Assembly: GCA_016839405.1 (NCBI GenBank)
Contig: JAEOUJ010000015.1
Coordinates: 1 to 14,380, forward strand
Source: Candidatus Gerdarchaeota archaeon
GTDB taxonomy: Archaea > Asgardarchaeota > Heimdallarchaeia > JABLTI01
Length of the DNA stretch: 14,380 nt
Reading direction: 5' to 3'
Below the pieces are notes generated by a model that was given only the letters and a program-made list of their open reading frames with translations, was not told the DNA's origin and made no database searches. The number at the start of each line of letters is the position of its first letter. Positions within the stretch are counted from its first letter, which is position 1. Positions 1 through 6,963 of the stretch are shown in pieces. The position numbers and the translations under genes are program-made.

Positions 1-268
1 GTGTTAATTCAACACCAGGAATTGCAGCTATTCCCCAATGTTTAATTGCTAAAAAACAATCTTTCTTAATTTTTTGAATTATATCCATATTAGATGAACT
101 AACATGATCAGTTATAGCGTAAGCTACATAATTATTAACATGAGCTCTTCTAAGTTGTTCCATAGGTAGCAATACACCATCACTTAAGAAAGAATGAGTA
201 TGAAAATCGCATTTACCAATAACATCTTTTGATAAAAGATTATCTATTTTTTCCTTTAACAGTTTCAC
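1..268 (-). CDS. PHP-domain metal-dependent hydrolase (N-terminal part, cut by window edge)
   Basis: Only the first 89 codons are inside the window; the rest lies beyond position 1. The reading frame opens with a GTG at 266-268, because an in-frame TGA lies three codons upstream. A GTGAT motif ends five bases before the GTG and serves as a ribosome-binding site. The residues read D-F-H-T-H-S at 21-26, S-D-G at 29-31 and I-T-D-H at 52-55. This is the metal-binding HxH...D...H pattern of the PHP (polymerase and histidinol phosphatase) superfamily. P-G-V-E at 84-87 supplies the expected glutamate ligand. PHP proteins hydrolyse phosphoesters using a two- or three-metal centre in the cytosol; the substrate cannot be told from this fragment. 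It lies 20 bases after the ABC ATPase gene on the same strand, so the two are probably co-transcribed. Confidence 0.8.
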   Translation of the reverse strand, partial: MKLLKEKIDNLLSKDVIGKCDFHTHSFLSDGVLLPMEQLRRAHVNNYVAYAITDHVSSSNMDIIQKIKKDCFLAIKHWGIAAIPGVELT

Positions 269-288
269 ATTAAATCACATTTTTTTCT

Positions 289-1323
289 TTAAAATTCTGC
301 TTTTTCAAAATTAGGGATTTCTTTTACCCTCCAACAAGCAACAAAATGTTCTTCAGAAAATTCTTCTAGTTCCGGTACTTCTTCTTTACATTTTTCAATA
401 GTATATTTACATCTTGGATGAAACCTACATCCTAATGGATAATTTCTAGGATCAGGTTCAACTCCTGGTATTGGTTTTAATCTACCTTTTGGAGACATAC
501 TTGGAGTCGCATAAAATAATGCTTGAGTGAAAGGGTGTTTTGGTGTGTAAAATATTGTATCGACATCACTATATTCCAAGATCTTACCAGCATATAGAAT
601 AGCTATATAATCGGATAATTCAGCTAAAACACCTAAATTATGAGCTATTAATAGTATGGTTAAATTATATTTTTCTTTCATTATTTGAAGTAAATCAAGA
701 ATATTTCTTGCAACTGTCGTATCTAAATTAGAAACAGGTTCATCTGCAATAAGCAATACTGGATTATTAATAAGAGCTGATGCTATTTTAACTCTTTGAC
801 TTTCTCCACCACTAAGCTGATGAGCAAATTTATCTGATGTTCTAGTTGGTTCTGGCAAAGCTACTTTACCTAATTGGTCGACCACTAACATTTTTATTTC
901 ATAATTTTCATAATCATCAGTGTGTGCTCGATATGGTTGGCTTGTTGCAAAAGTCATATTTCTAAGAGGGTCAATACCTCCGGGAGCATTTTGTAGTACT
1001 AATGATATTTCTTTTCCTCGTAATTCATTAAAAATTTCTTCTGGAATGGTCAATAAATCTCTTCCTTTATAGAGAACTTCACCACTAACAATTTTTCCTG
1101 GTGGGTAAATTAATCTCAGAATAGATCTAGCTAAAACCGTTTTTCCTGATCCTGAGGGACCAAGAATGCCTAAAGTAGTCCCTCTATATAACTTTAGATT
1201 AACCGAATCAAGAATTCGCCATTCTTTATCTTCATATTTGTCCTTGAAATAAGTTTTCAAGTCTTTTATTTCAAGGAGTAATTCTTTATTTGATGGATTT
1301 TCATTCAATTTTTTCCCATCCAA
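289..1323 (-). CDS. Oligopeptide/dipeptide ABC transporter ATP-binding protein (DppD/OppD family)
   Basis: This cytosolic ATPase subunit powers uptake of peptides or related solutes. All ABC motifs are intact: Walker A G-P-S-G-S-G-K-T at 55-62, Q-loop Gln111, signature L-S-G-G-E-S-Q-R at 170-177, Walker B ending D194-E195, and switch His228. After about residue 258 comes the C-terminal oligopeptide-transporter extension (P-K-H-P-F-T-Q-A-L). It carries four cysteines (299, 305, 312, 330) in the C-x5-C-x6-C-x17-C arrangement that binds an iron-sulfur cluster in some family members. At 344 residues it has the usual family length. The start is TTG at 1321-1323, the first possible start after an in-frame TGA two codons upstream; GTGA lies just before it. 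It begins 6 bases after the isomerase stop, so an operon is likely. No permease, binding protein or second ATPase gene is visible in the window, which is unusual for this family. Confidence 0.9.
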   Translation of the reverse strand: MDGKKLNENPSNKELLLEIKDLKTYFKDKYEDKEWRILDSVNLKLYRGTTLGILGPSGSGKTVLARSILRLIYPPGKIVSGEVLYKGRDLLTIPEEIFNELRGKEISLVLQNAPGGIDPLRNMTFATSQPYRAHTDDYENYEIKMLVVDQLGKVALPEPTRTSDKFAHQLSGGESQRVKIASALINNPVLLIADEPVSNLDTTVARNILDLLQIMKEKYNLTILLIAHNLGVLAELSDYIAILYAGKILEYSDVDTIFYTPKHPFTQALFYATPSMSPKGRLKPIPGVEPDPRNYPLGCRFHPRCKYTIEKCKEEVPELEEFSEEHFVACWRVKEIPNFEKAEF

Positions 1324-1329
1324 TTTTCA

Positions 1330-2094
1330 CTAAAACCATGTCTCTCTTGTCCAAGGCTCATTAAGAAATATCCATTGGTCTGGATTTTCTAAGAATGAAA
1401 GATAAAATGGTTTATCTGAGAGTTTTTTAGATTCCTTTTCTTTTACAATTATTTTTTGTTTATATGATTGGTTTCTTATCCAAGAACCATTACTATGATA
1501 TAAATAGGCTGCACCTTTGTTTTTCTTTATGGTATCGTATATAGAACTAAATTTCGAACTTACTAAATTATTCATTACCAAGGTTTCATTCTCTGTTGGA
1601 TTGATAGTTATATGACCAAAACCAGGAGGGATTAAAATTTGATCGCCTGCTTTAGCTGGGATGACAATCATTTCAATTGGATCATTTTTCTTTTTGGTTT
1701 CTTTTTGTAATAAATACAATCCTTTACCATGCATTATTTCATAGACTTCAGGATAGCTCTGCTTTTTATCAGCAATTGGATGAAAATGTCCAGCTGTTTT
1801 TACAAATTCTCTGCCTAGATATCTTGGTGGTATGATAGTTATATCAAATCTAATTGCTAATTTTTGAAATAATTCTTTATCCTCACTCCTAGTGAAATCT
1901 CTATACATATAGTATAATTCAAAATCTTCTTTTTGATTTCCTAACCAATCAATATCATAAATTACATCCTTCATTGCGGATAATTTTCTTGTGGAATATG
2001 CTAATTCTATTCCATCAGCTTTAGTTATTAAACCTGTATTGCTATCAAACTCAAGATTAAAGGGTACATATTTACTTAAATCAACTGTTGCCAT
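1330..2094 (-). CDS. pgiA: Cupin-type glucose-6-phosphate isomerase
   Basis: This enzyme interconverts glucose 6-phosphate and fructose 6-phosphate in glycolysis or gluconeogenesis, using a cupin barrel unrelated to the classical bacterial/eukaryal isomerase. Numbering from the first possible ATG (2106), the metal-binding set is visible: G-H-F-H gives His107 and His109, Y-P-E-V-Y gives Glu120, and G-F-G-H gives His165. These match the two histidines, glutamate and third histidine known from the Pyrococcus enzyme. I start the gene at the second ATG (2092-2094), because G-G-T-G-A-T at 2099-2104 is a near-perfect ribosome-binding site 4 bases upstream of it; that gives 254 residues. The ATG at 2104-2106 would overlap that site. 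The protein is longer than the roughly 190-residue Pyrococcus form, with about 40 extra C-terminal residues rich in aromatics. It is the first gene of the leftward cluster and diverges from the exchanger gene. Confidence 0.88.
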   Translation of the reverse strand: MATVDLSKYVPFNLEFDSNTGLITKADGIELAYSTRKLSAMKDVIYDIDWLGNQKEDFELYYMYRDFTRSEDKELFQKLAIRFDITIIPPRYLGREFVKTAGHFHPIADKKQSYPEVYEIMHGKGLYLLQKETKKKNDPIEMIVIPAKAGDQILIPPGFGHITINPTENETLVMNNLVSSKFSSIYDTIKKNKGAAYLYHSNGSWIRNQSYKQKIIVKEKESKKLSDKPFYLSFLENPDQWIFLNEPWTRETWF

Positions 2095-2098
2095 AATT

Positions 2099-2104
2099 AT
2101 CACC
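2099..2104 (-). promoter_or_regulatory. Ribosome-binding site deciding the isomerase start
   Basis: Read on the minus strand this is GGTGAT, complementary to the 3' end of archaeal 16S rRNA, 4 bases before the ATG at 2092-2094. It overlaps the upstream in-frame ATG at 2104-2106, which argues that the downstream ATG is used. Confidence 0.65.
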
Positions 2105-2134
2105 ATAAAATTATCTTACAATAATATCAGTTTT

Positions 2135-2146
2135 ATTGTATATTTT
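2135..2146 (-). promoter_or_regulatory. Candidate TATA box for the isomerase-ABC-PHP cluster
   Basis: On the minus strand the bases read AAAATATACAAT. A start about 25 bases further on would fall near 2117, leaving a leader of about 20 bases that contains the GGTGAT ribosome-binding site. The whole region is AT-rich, so similar matches occur by chance; this is a positional inference. Confidence 0.35.
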
Positions 2147-2213
2147 GGAATATATTCAATTTATTATTTTTTTAACAAATAAAATTATAATAAATAAAAG
2201 GGAAAAATTTTTC

Positions 2214-2225
2214 TTAATATATAAT
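2214..2225 (+). promoter_or_regulatory. Candidate TATA box for the first exchanger-like gene
   Basis: TTAATATATAAT lies about 57 bases before the TTG start at 2277. A start about 25 bases downstream would fall near 2246, giving a leader of about 30 bases that includes GAGGT at 2261-2265. It is the best TATA match in the divergent intergenic region. Confidence 0.45.
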
Positions 2226-2235
2226 TCTTGTTTTT

Positions 2236-2248
2236 ATGATGCCATCAT
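2236..2248. repeat. Short palindrome at the predicted transcription start
   Basis: ATGATG and CATCAT form a perfect inverted repeat around one central base (2242). It overlaps the transcription start predicted from the TATA box at 2214-2225, a position where an archaeal repressor could block RNA polymerase. No second copy was noticed in the window, so an operator role is only a suggestion. Confidence 0.35.
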
Positions 2249-2276
2249 TTGCTGATAATTGAGGTTTAGTTAAACA

Positions 2277-3743
2277 TTGGAAAATAATAACAAAGCAATA
2301 GATTCTCCTGAAAAATCTTTAATTGATAAACAAAGAGATGTCATAGAAGAAGAAATTTTACATGAATTAGAAATTACAGATGAGGAAATTGAACAAAAGA
2401 TTGATTTAGATCTTTTAGAACCAGGTGAAGCAATAGGAGAATTATTTGAAAAAATAAATCCTTTAACAATACCGACAATTATAATTGGTGTTATTCTACT
2501 TATTTTCACTTTTACAAAATTACTTAATGGTCATCCAATAGCTGCTCTAATTGTAGGATTTGGTGGTGGTTTAGCATTTGTTTTTGGTTGTTCAGAATTA
2601 ATTATCTTTGGAGTAAAAGGTATGGGCAGAAAATTGGGTTGGTCACAATATTTTATGGGGATAATAGCTGCTATTGGTGCAGATAGCAGTGATGTAGTAG
2701 TTGTTACCATATTAATTAATAGAGCAAAGAAGCTCACAGAAACAGGTACAACTGCAAATATTGAATTAGCAAATAATCTTACATTAACAAGCATAACCTT
2801 AATTCTAACCACCGTTTTAATTAATTGCTTGATTTTAGGAATAACTATAATGATTGTGGCAAAAAAGAAACCATTTCGTTTGCCTTTAGAACTATCTCAA
2901 ACCGAATCAAATCTAGTTTTAGCAATGGCAATTTTTTCATTTGTTTTGCTTGCCTTTGGTTTTACTCATAATTCAATTGGCATAGAACAATTTGATAGAT
3001 TGTTTGAGGGAGTTATGGGTGTTTCGTTATTAATATTCTATTTTATTTTTATTGCTTTTTTGATAGGTGATGCAAAACAAAAACGAACAGATTATATAGG
3101 TCCTCAATTACTAATCACAGAATATTTCCCTGATGAAGAGGAGTTTAAGAATAATGAGGAAGGAATTAAGAAAAAAGGTTTCTTCAAACGAACTATAGGT
3201 GAAATTTTTGGAAATGGCGGTAATGATGAAGAAAAAGAACAATTTATTGCTTTACGACGATTTCCATGGTTTGTTCTTATTATTGCATTTATTGTGGGGA
3301 TAACAGGAATTATTTTTGGAGGTAGTATGATTTCTGATGCTATAGAAAATGGTCTAATAATCTATAATCTGCCTATACTTGTTTATTGTGTAATTGTTGG
3401 TTTTGTATCTTCAGCTCCTGAAATGACAATTACCTTTAGAGCAGTACTTAATCCTGAAAAAGAAGACACAGAAATCGGCCTAGTTCATCAAATATCTTCA
3501 ATTAATCAAACATTCTTTTTGTTATTTGGATTTCCATTTTTATTTGCATCTATCATCAATGTTGATATACCTGTTGCGTTAGATACTACTTTAGTTTTTA
3601 CTGGTATTTTTGCTATTTCTTTAGCATTGCATTTAACAATAATAGATGACAATCATTTTGACCGTGTAGAAGGGACACTAATACTTATTGCTTCCATAAC
3701 TAGCTTAATGGCTTTAGCAATTGTGGGTGGTTTATTAAATTAG
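2277..3743 (+). CDS. CaCA-like (Na+/Ca2+ exchanger fold) membrane protein, paralogue 1
   Basis: A 488-residue polytopic membrane protein with an acidic cytosolic N-tail (1-60), about 11 hydrophobic helices, and an acidic soluble loop at about 265-328. Its layout is that of cation/Ca2+ exchangers of the YrbG/NCX type: two inverted halves each carrying an alpha motif. The second half has a good alpha-2 motif, V-S-S-A-P-E at 377-382, with the glutamate that binds the transported cation. The first half keeps the framework (G-C-S-E-L-I-I at 104-110), but its alpha-1 motif is degenerate: I-G-A-D-S-S-D at 133-139, with Asp in place of Glu and no Pro. It begins with TTG at 2277, with GAGGT 11 bases upstream. 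It lies directly before its paralogue on the same strand. The fold assignment is fairly secure. The ion carried, or whether it transports at all, is not known from the sequence. Confidence 0.72.
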   Translation: MENNNKAIDSPEKSLIDKQRDVIEEEILHELEITDEEIEQKIDLDLLEPGEAIGELFEKINPLTIPTIIIGVILLIFTFTKLLNGHPIAALIVGFGGGLAFVFGCSELIIFGVKGMGRKLGWSQYFMGIIAAIGADSSDVVVVTILINRAKKLTETGTTANIELANNLTLTSITLILTTVLINCLILGITIMIVAKKKPFRLPLELSQTESNLVLAMAIFSFVLLAFGFTHNSIGIEQFDRLFEGVMGVSLLIFYFIFIAFLIGDAKQKRTDYIGPQLLITEYFPDEEEFKNNEEGIKKKGFFKRTIGEIFGNGGNDEEKEQFIALRRFPWFVLIIAFIVGITGIIFGGSMISDAIENGLIIYNLPILVYCVIVGFVSSAPEMTITFRAVLNPEKEDTEIGLVHQISSINQTFFLLFGFPFLFASIINVDIPVALDTTLVFTGIFAISLALHLTIIDDNHFDRVEGTLILIASITSLMALAIVGGLLN

Positions 3744-3822
3744 TAAATTTATAAGTTTTTAAAATAAAATATTGTTAATTTTTGTAGGAAACAAAAATAA
3801 TAAGAATAAAGGAATAATAAAA

Positions 3823-3830
3823 CATATAAA
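3823..3830 (+). promoter_or_regulatory. Candidate TATA box for the second exchanger-like gene
   Basis: CATATAAA, preceded by an A-rich stretch, would place a transcription start near 3853. That gives the second paralogue its own promoter and a leader of about 50 bases. A weak T-run just after the first gene is compatible with separate transcripts. Confidence 0.35.
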
Positions 3831-3857
3831 GGTTAATTTTATCTTTTAATCTTAATC

Positions 3858-3880
3858 GGGAACAAACAGTAGTTCTTCCC
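3858..3880 (+). repeat. Inverted repeat in the leader of the second exchanger-like gene
   Basis: GGGAA at 3858-3862 pairs with TTCCC at 3876-3880. An alternative pairing, GAAC (3860-3863) with GTTC (3872-3875), overlaps it. It lies between the predicted transcription start and the GAGGT ribosome-binding site at 3886-3890. G and C are scarce here, so three Gs facing three Cs stand out, but the stem is short. Confidence 0.3.
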
Positions 3881-3902
3881 TATTTGAGGTAATAGAATAC
3901 CA

Positions 3903-5504
3903 ATGAGTAAAAACGACGAGGAAAAAGATTCTCCGCCGAATAATTTAGATGGTTATACAGAACCTGAAGACTGGGATTTACCACCAACAATAACTGAGGA
4001 TGATGAATGTCCAGAGATTTTAGAGAATGTAGAACCTGAGGAAGCTTTTGAAACACTTTTTGATAATTTGGATTTATTAACAATATTGTCGTTAATTGGT
4101 GGTATAATTGTAGCTGTTTTGTTCTATCTATTATTCCGTTTCAGACCAAGTACAAATAGCATCATTTTAATGGTCATCGGTTTTGTAGCTGGTTTGTTAT
4201 TAGTTTTTGGCGCATCTGAATTAATTATTTTAGGAGTTAAAGGCATCCAAGATAAATTAAATTTTAATCCTTATATTGGTGGGATTTTACAAGCTATTGG
4301 AGCAGCATTAGCTGAATTAGTTATAATTATTTTCTTGCTAATAAGTTCAAAACAGATGTCTATGTCATCTGATCCAATCACTCAAGAACATGGAAGTAAT
4401 TTAGCAATTACAGCTATTACTTTAATTCTAACAACGGTTATAATAAATATCTTCTTTCTTGGTTTATCAATAATTTATGCATCAAAAGAAAAACCATTTG
4501 AATTACCAAAAGAGCTTACTTTTTTTGAAGCAAATCTAGTACTTGGAATGATGGTATTTTCCTTTGTAATTATGATATTTGGTTTTTATACAGAATTTAC
4601 TCGAGGTACTTTACTGGAAAGTTTTGAAACATTTGATAGGGGTTTTGAAATTTTAATTGGTTTAGCATTAGTTCTTGTTTATTTTATATTTCTAATGGTT
4701 TTAATTCGTAATTATGGTAAAAAAACCTCAACACCACAAACTCTCATAGTTGAATTCTTTCCTGATGAAGATGATGTAATAATAGAGGAATCAAGTAGCT
4801 CTAAATTTATCCAATCTCGGTTAATTTCTAATGGGCGCTCCCAAACAAAATCTGATAAATCAATAAAATGTGATACAGATGAAACTGAGGAAAGTGATAA
4901 AGAAAATTCAAGAGGTAAGAGAACACGAGAAGAACGATTAAATGCTTTAGCAACCCTTCGAAGATTTCCATGGTATATTATTATATTTATTTTCATATTA
5001 GGAACTGGTGGAATTATATGGGGTGGACAAATACTTTCAAATTCAATAGAAGATGGCATAGAAATTTTTGAGGGTGTGCCTGTGTTAGTATATTCAGTTG
5101 TTGTTGGCTTAGTTTCTTCTTCACCTGAACTAATAGTTACTTTTAGAGGATTATTAAAACAGGATAGAGAATTAAAAGAAGTTGGATTAGTTCACCAAGT
5201 TTCTGCCATTAATCAAACATTCTTCATATTATTTGGTGTTCCTTTTATAATAAGTGGAATATTTAATATAGGAATCCCAGTTGCTTTGGAAATCACAGTT
5301 GTAATGGGTGGTATATTTATTATGTCTGTAGCAGAATTAATGATGATTATGGATGATAATAAATTCGATCTTCTGGAAGGAGTAGTTATAACAATTTTGG
5401 CAACAGTGAGTTTGTTAGCTCTGACTCTGATTGGTGGTTTAACCACTGAGGGAGAATCAGCTAGATTAGCCTTGCAACTTGTTACTATAGGAAAATTGAT
5501 GTAA
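3903..5504 (+). CDS. CaCA-like (Na+/Ca2+ exchanger fold) membrane protein, paralogue 2
   Basis: A 533-residue membrane protein collinear with the preceding gene. It has an acidic N-tail (1-58), about 11 membrane helices, and a larger central cytosolic loop (about 270-353) rich in Ser, Asp, Glu and Lys. Its alpha-1 motif is better kept than in paralogue 1: I-G-A-A-L-A-E at 132-138 retains the glutamate and is followed by G-S-N at 164-166. Alpha-2 reads V-S-S-S-P-E-L at 404-410. Shared signatures outside the membrane are E-P-x-E-A...L-F near residues 44-53, F-F-P-D-E-D-D at 285-291, and L-R-R-F-P-W at 352-357. The ATG at 3903 is preceded by GAGGT 12 bases away, a long but similar spacing to paralogue 1. 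A likely role is cation exchange or efflux across the cytoplasmic membrane; the substrate is unproven. A T9 run follows the stop codon. Confidence 0.75.
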   Translation: MSKNDEEKDSPPNNLDGYTEPEDWDLPPTITEDDECPEILENVEPEEAFETLFDNLDLLTILSLIGGIIVAVLFYLLFRFRPSTNSIILMVIGFVAGLLLVFGASELIILGVKGIQDKLNFNPYIGGILQAIGAALAELVIIIFLLISSKQMSMSSDPITQEHGSNLAITAITLILTTVIINIFFLGLSIIYASKEKPFELPKELTFFEANLVLGMMVFSFVIMIFGFYTEFTRGTLLESFETFDRGFEILIGLALVLVYFIFLMVLIRNYGKKTSTPQTLIVEFFPDEDDVIIEESSSSKFIQSRLISNGRSQTKSDKSIKCDTDETEESDKENSRGKRTREERLNALATLRRFPWYIIIFIFILGTGGIIWGGQILSNSIEDGIEIFEGVPVLVYSVVVGLVSSSPELIVTFRGLLKQDRELKEVGLVHQVSAINQTFFILFGVPFIISGIFNIGIPVALEITVVMGGIFIMSVAELMMIMDDNKFDLLEGVVITILATVSLLALTLIGGLTTEGESARLALQLVTIGKLM

Positions 5505-5521
5505 TTTTAAAAGTAAAATTA

Positions 5522-5530
5522 TTTTTTTTT
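5522..5530 (+). terminator. T-run terminator after the second exchanger-like gene
   Basis: Nine consecutive Ts begin 18 bases after the TAA stop. Oligo-T on the non-template strand is enough to terminate archaeal RNA polymerase. It lies in the 118-base gap between convergent genes. Confidence 0.6.
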
Positions 5531-5575
5531 CACAATTTTTTATATAACAAACATTTAAGTAAAGCACAATTCAAC

Positions 5576-5613
5576 AAAAAAAAGATAAAAAAAGCCACAT
5601 GATTATCTGTGGC
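5576..5613 (-). terminator. Hairpin plus T-run terminator of amidohydrolase A
   Basis: GCCACA at 5594-5599 and TGTGGC at 5608-5613 form a perfect 6-bp stem with an 8-base loop. On the minus strand the hairpin comes 9 bases after the amidohydrolase stop (5623-5625) and is followed by T7 (5593-5587), ATC, then T8 (5583-5576). This has the form of a bacterial intrinsic terminator; in archaea the T-runs alone may suffice. Confidence 0.7.
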
Positions 5614-5622
5614 AAATATTTT

Positions 5623-6885
5623 CTAAAATAAATATTCTTTATTCATATCATAGACTTCATTACCATCAATGAAAACCTTTGCTGGTTTTGCTTGAATATC
5701 TAATGGATCACCAGTAAATAGAACAATATCAGCATCCTTTCCTATTTCAAGGGAGCCTACTCGATCTTCTATACCTAATATTTTAGCTCCATTTATCGTA
5801 AGAACTTCATAAGCACCCTGTTTTGGTAGTCCTTCTCGCATTGCTAAAGCAGCATAAATTGTTTGGAATTGCAAAGGAACAACTGGATGATCAGCAGTTA
5901 ATGAAACTAAAACACCTGCATTATATAATTCTCCAATTGTTTTCCAAGTTGTATCCACCAATTCGATTTTTGTTCTAAAACCAAAAGTTGGTCCAACAAT
6001 AGCAGGAATTTTATTTTTAACTAAGAAATCTGTTATTTGATGTCCATGAGTGCAGTGTTCAATGCAAATGTCCACATCAAATTCTTTAGCTAAACGTATA
6101 GCGCTAACTATATCATTAGCTTGATGAGCATGAGCACGTAGAGGAATTTCTTTTTTGAAAATTGGTAACATAGCTTCATATTTTATGTTTTTATCTGGTT
6201 TTGTTGGTTCTATAGGTTTCTTAGCATCTTTATCTTTGCCTTCTTTCACTTTTTTATTGTATTCTTTTAAATCCTCATTGTATTGTTTGAGCTTATTTTT
6301 ATACTCATCCAATTTACTTATGTAATTTTGAGTTTCAATCATAAGTTGACGGAATAGACCTAAATTGCCCATACGAGTAGAAGGAGTGCGTTTTTGCATA
6401 TCACCATAGACACGCTTTGGATTTTCACCAAAAGCACACTTCATACCAGCAGTCTCTTGAACAATCATTTCATCAACAATTTTTCCACTAGTTTTGATTG
6501 TAGTCATTTGTCCACCAACGACGTTTGCACTACCAGGGGCTATACAAACACATGTAACTCCACCACTAACACCACGTTTCAAACCTTTATCATCAGGATT
6601 AATGGCATCAAGAACACGTATTTGAGGAGTAATAGGATCAGTTACTTCATTACCGTCTTGAAGTGTTAAACCAATTTCTTCTTCATAAACAGCAGCATGA
6701 CAATGTGCATCTATTATACCAGGGAAAGCAACAAGTTTTTTTGCATTAATAATTTCAGCTTCTTTAGGAACATCGAAACCTTTGCCAATACTTTTAATCT
6801 TTCCCTTGTCATCAATCAAAATATACCCCTTATCAATGGGTTCTTTTGTAACTGGAATAATTTTTCCACAGAGAATTGCTTTCAT
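5623..6885 (-). CDS. Imidazolonepropionase-like amidohydrolase, paralogue A
   Basis: A 420-residue cytosolic amidohydrolase with the usual two parts: a small beta-sandwich made from both ends (G-K-D-A-D-I-V-L-F at 382-390) and a metal-dependent TIM barrel. Visible metal and catalytic candidates are H61-C-H63 in the strand-1 motif, Lys149 in G-M-K-C-A-F-G (a candidate carboxylated lysine), His252 and His254, His277 in I-E-H-C, and Asp332 in T-A-D-H-P. The set is complete, so it should be active. The family cleaves cyclic amides, and related members act on peptide-like substrates; the actual substrate is unknown. Residues 188-236 form a Lys/Glu-rich, probably coiled-coil insertion. The start ATG has GTGAT five bases upstream. 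It lies 136 bases after the propeller gene on the same strand and is followed by a strong hairpin terminator. It is clearly paralogous to the gene at 8693-9952. Confidence 0.88.
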   Translation of the reverse strand: MKAILCGKIIPVTKEPIDKGYILIDDKGKIKSIGKGFDVPKEAEIINAKKLVAFPGIIDAHCHAAVYEEEIGLTLQDGNEVTDPITPQIRVLDAINPDDKGLKRGVSGGVTCVCIAPGSANVVGGQMTTIKTSGKIVDEMIVQETAGMKCAFGENPKRVYGDMQKRTPSTRMGNLGLFRQLMIETQNYISKLDEYKNKLKQYNEDLKEYNKKVKEGKDKDAKKPIEPTKPDKNIKYEAMLPIFKKEIPLRAHAHQANDIVSAIRLAKEFDVDICIEHCTHGHQITDFLVKNKIPAIVGPTFGFRTKIELVDTTWKTIGELYNAGVLVSLTADHPVVPLQFQTIYAALAMREGLPKQGAYEVLTINGAKILGIEDRVGSLEIGKDADIVLFTGDPLDIQAKPAKVFIDGNEVYDMNKEYLF

Positions 6886-6963
6886 ATGAAATCACGCATT
6901 CAAAAAACATTCAATTGTAATTAAACATTTTGTAGAGTTTTATTTCTTCTTCAAAGTTTATTG

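Noticed and set aside
1991..2182. Small plus-strand open frame across the isomerase start
   Set aside because: It overlaps the isomerase N-terminus and its promoter; the product has no recognisable feature.
2270..2812. Antisense open frames opposite the first exchanger gene
   Set aside because: They lie fully inside a clearly coding gene, with Ser/Ile-rich low-complexity products and no recognisable motif; they are a by-product of the coding strand's composition.
4712..5446. Antisense open frames opposite the second exchanger gene
   Set aside because: Same reasoning: overlap with a conserved membrane protein gene, and no ribosome-binding site or domain pattern.
6394..6924. Plus-strand open frames over amidohydrolase A
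   Set aside because: The products are Thr/Asn/Cys-rich without motifs, opposite a conserved active-site region, so they are not genes.
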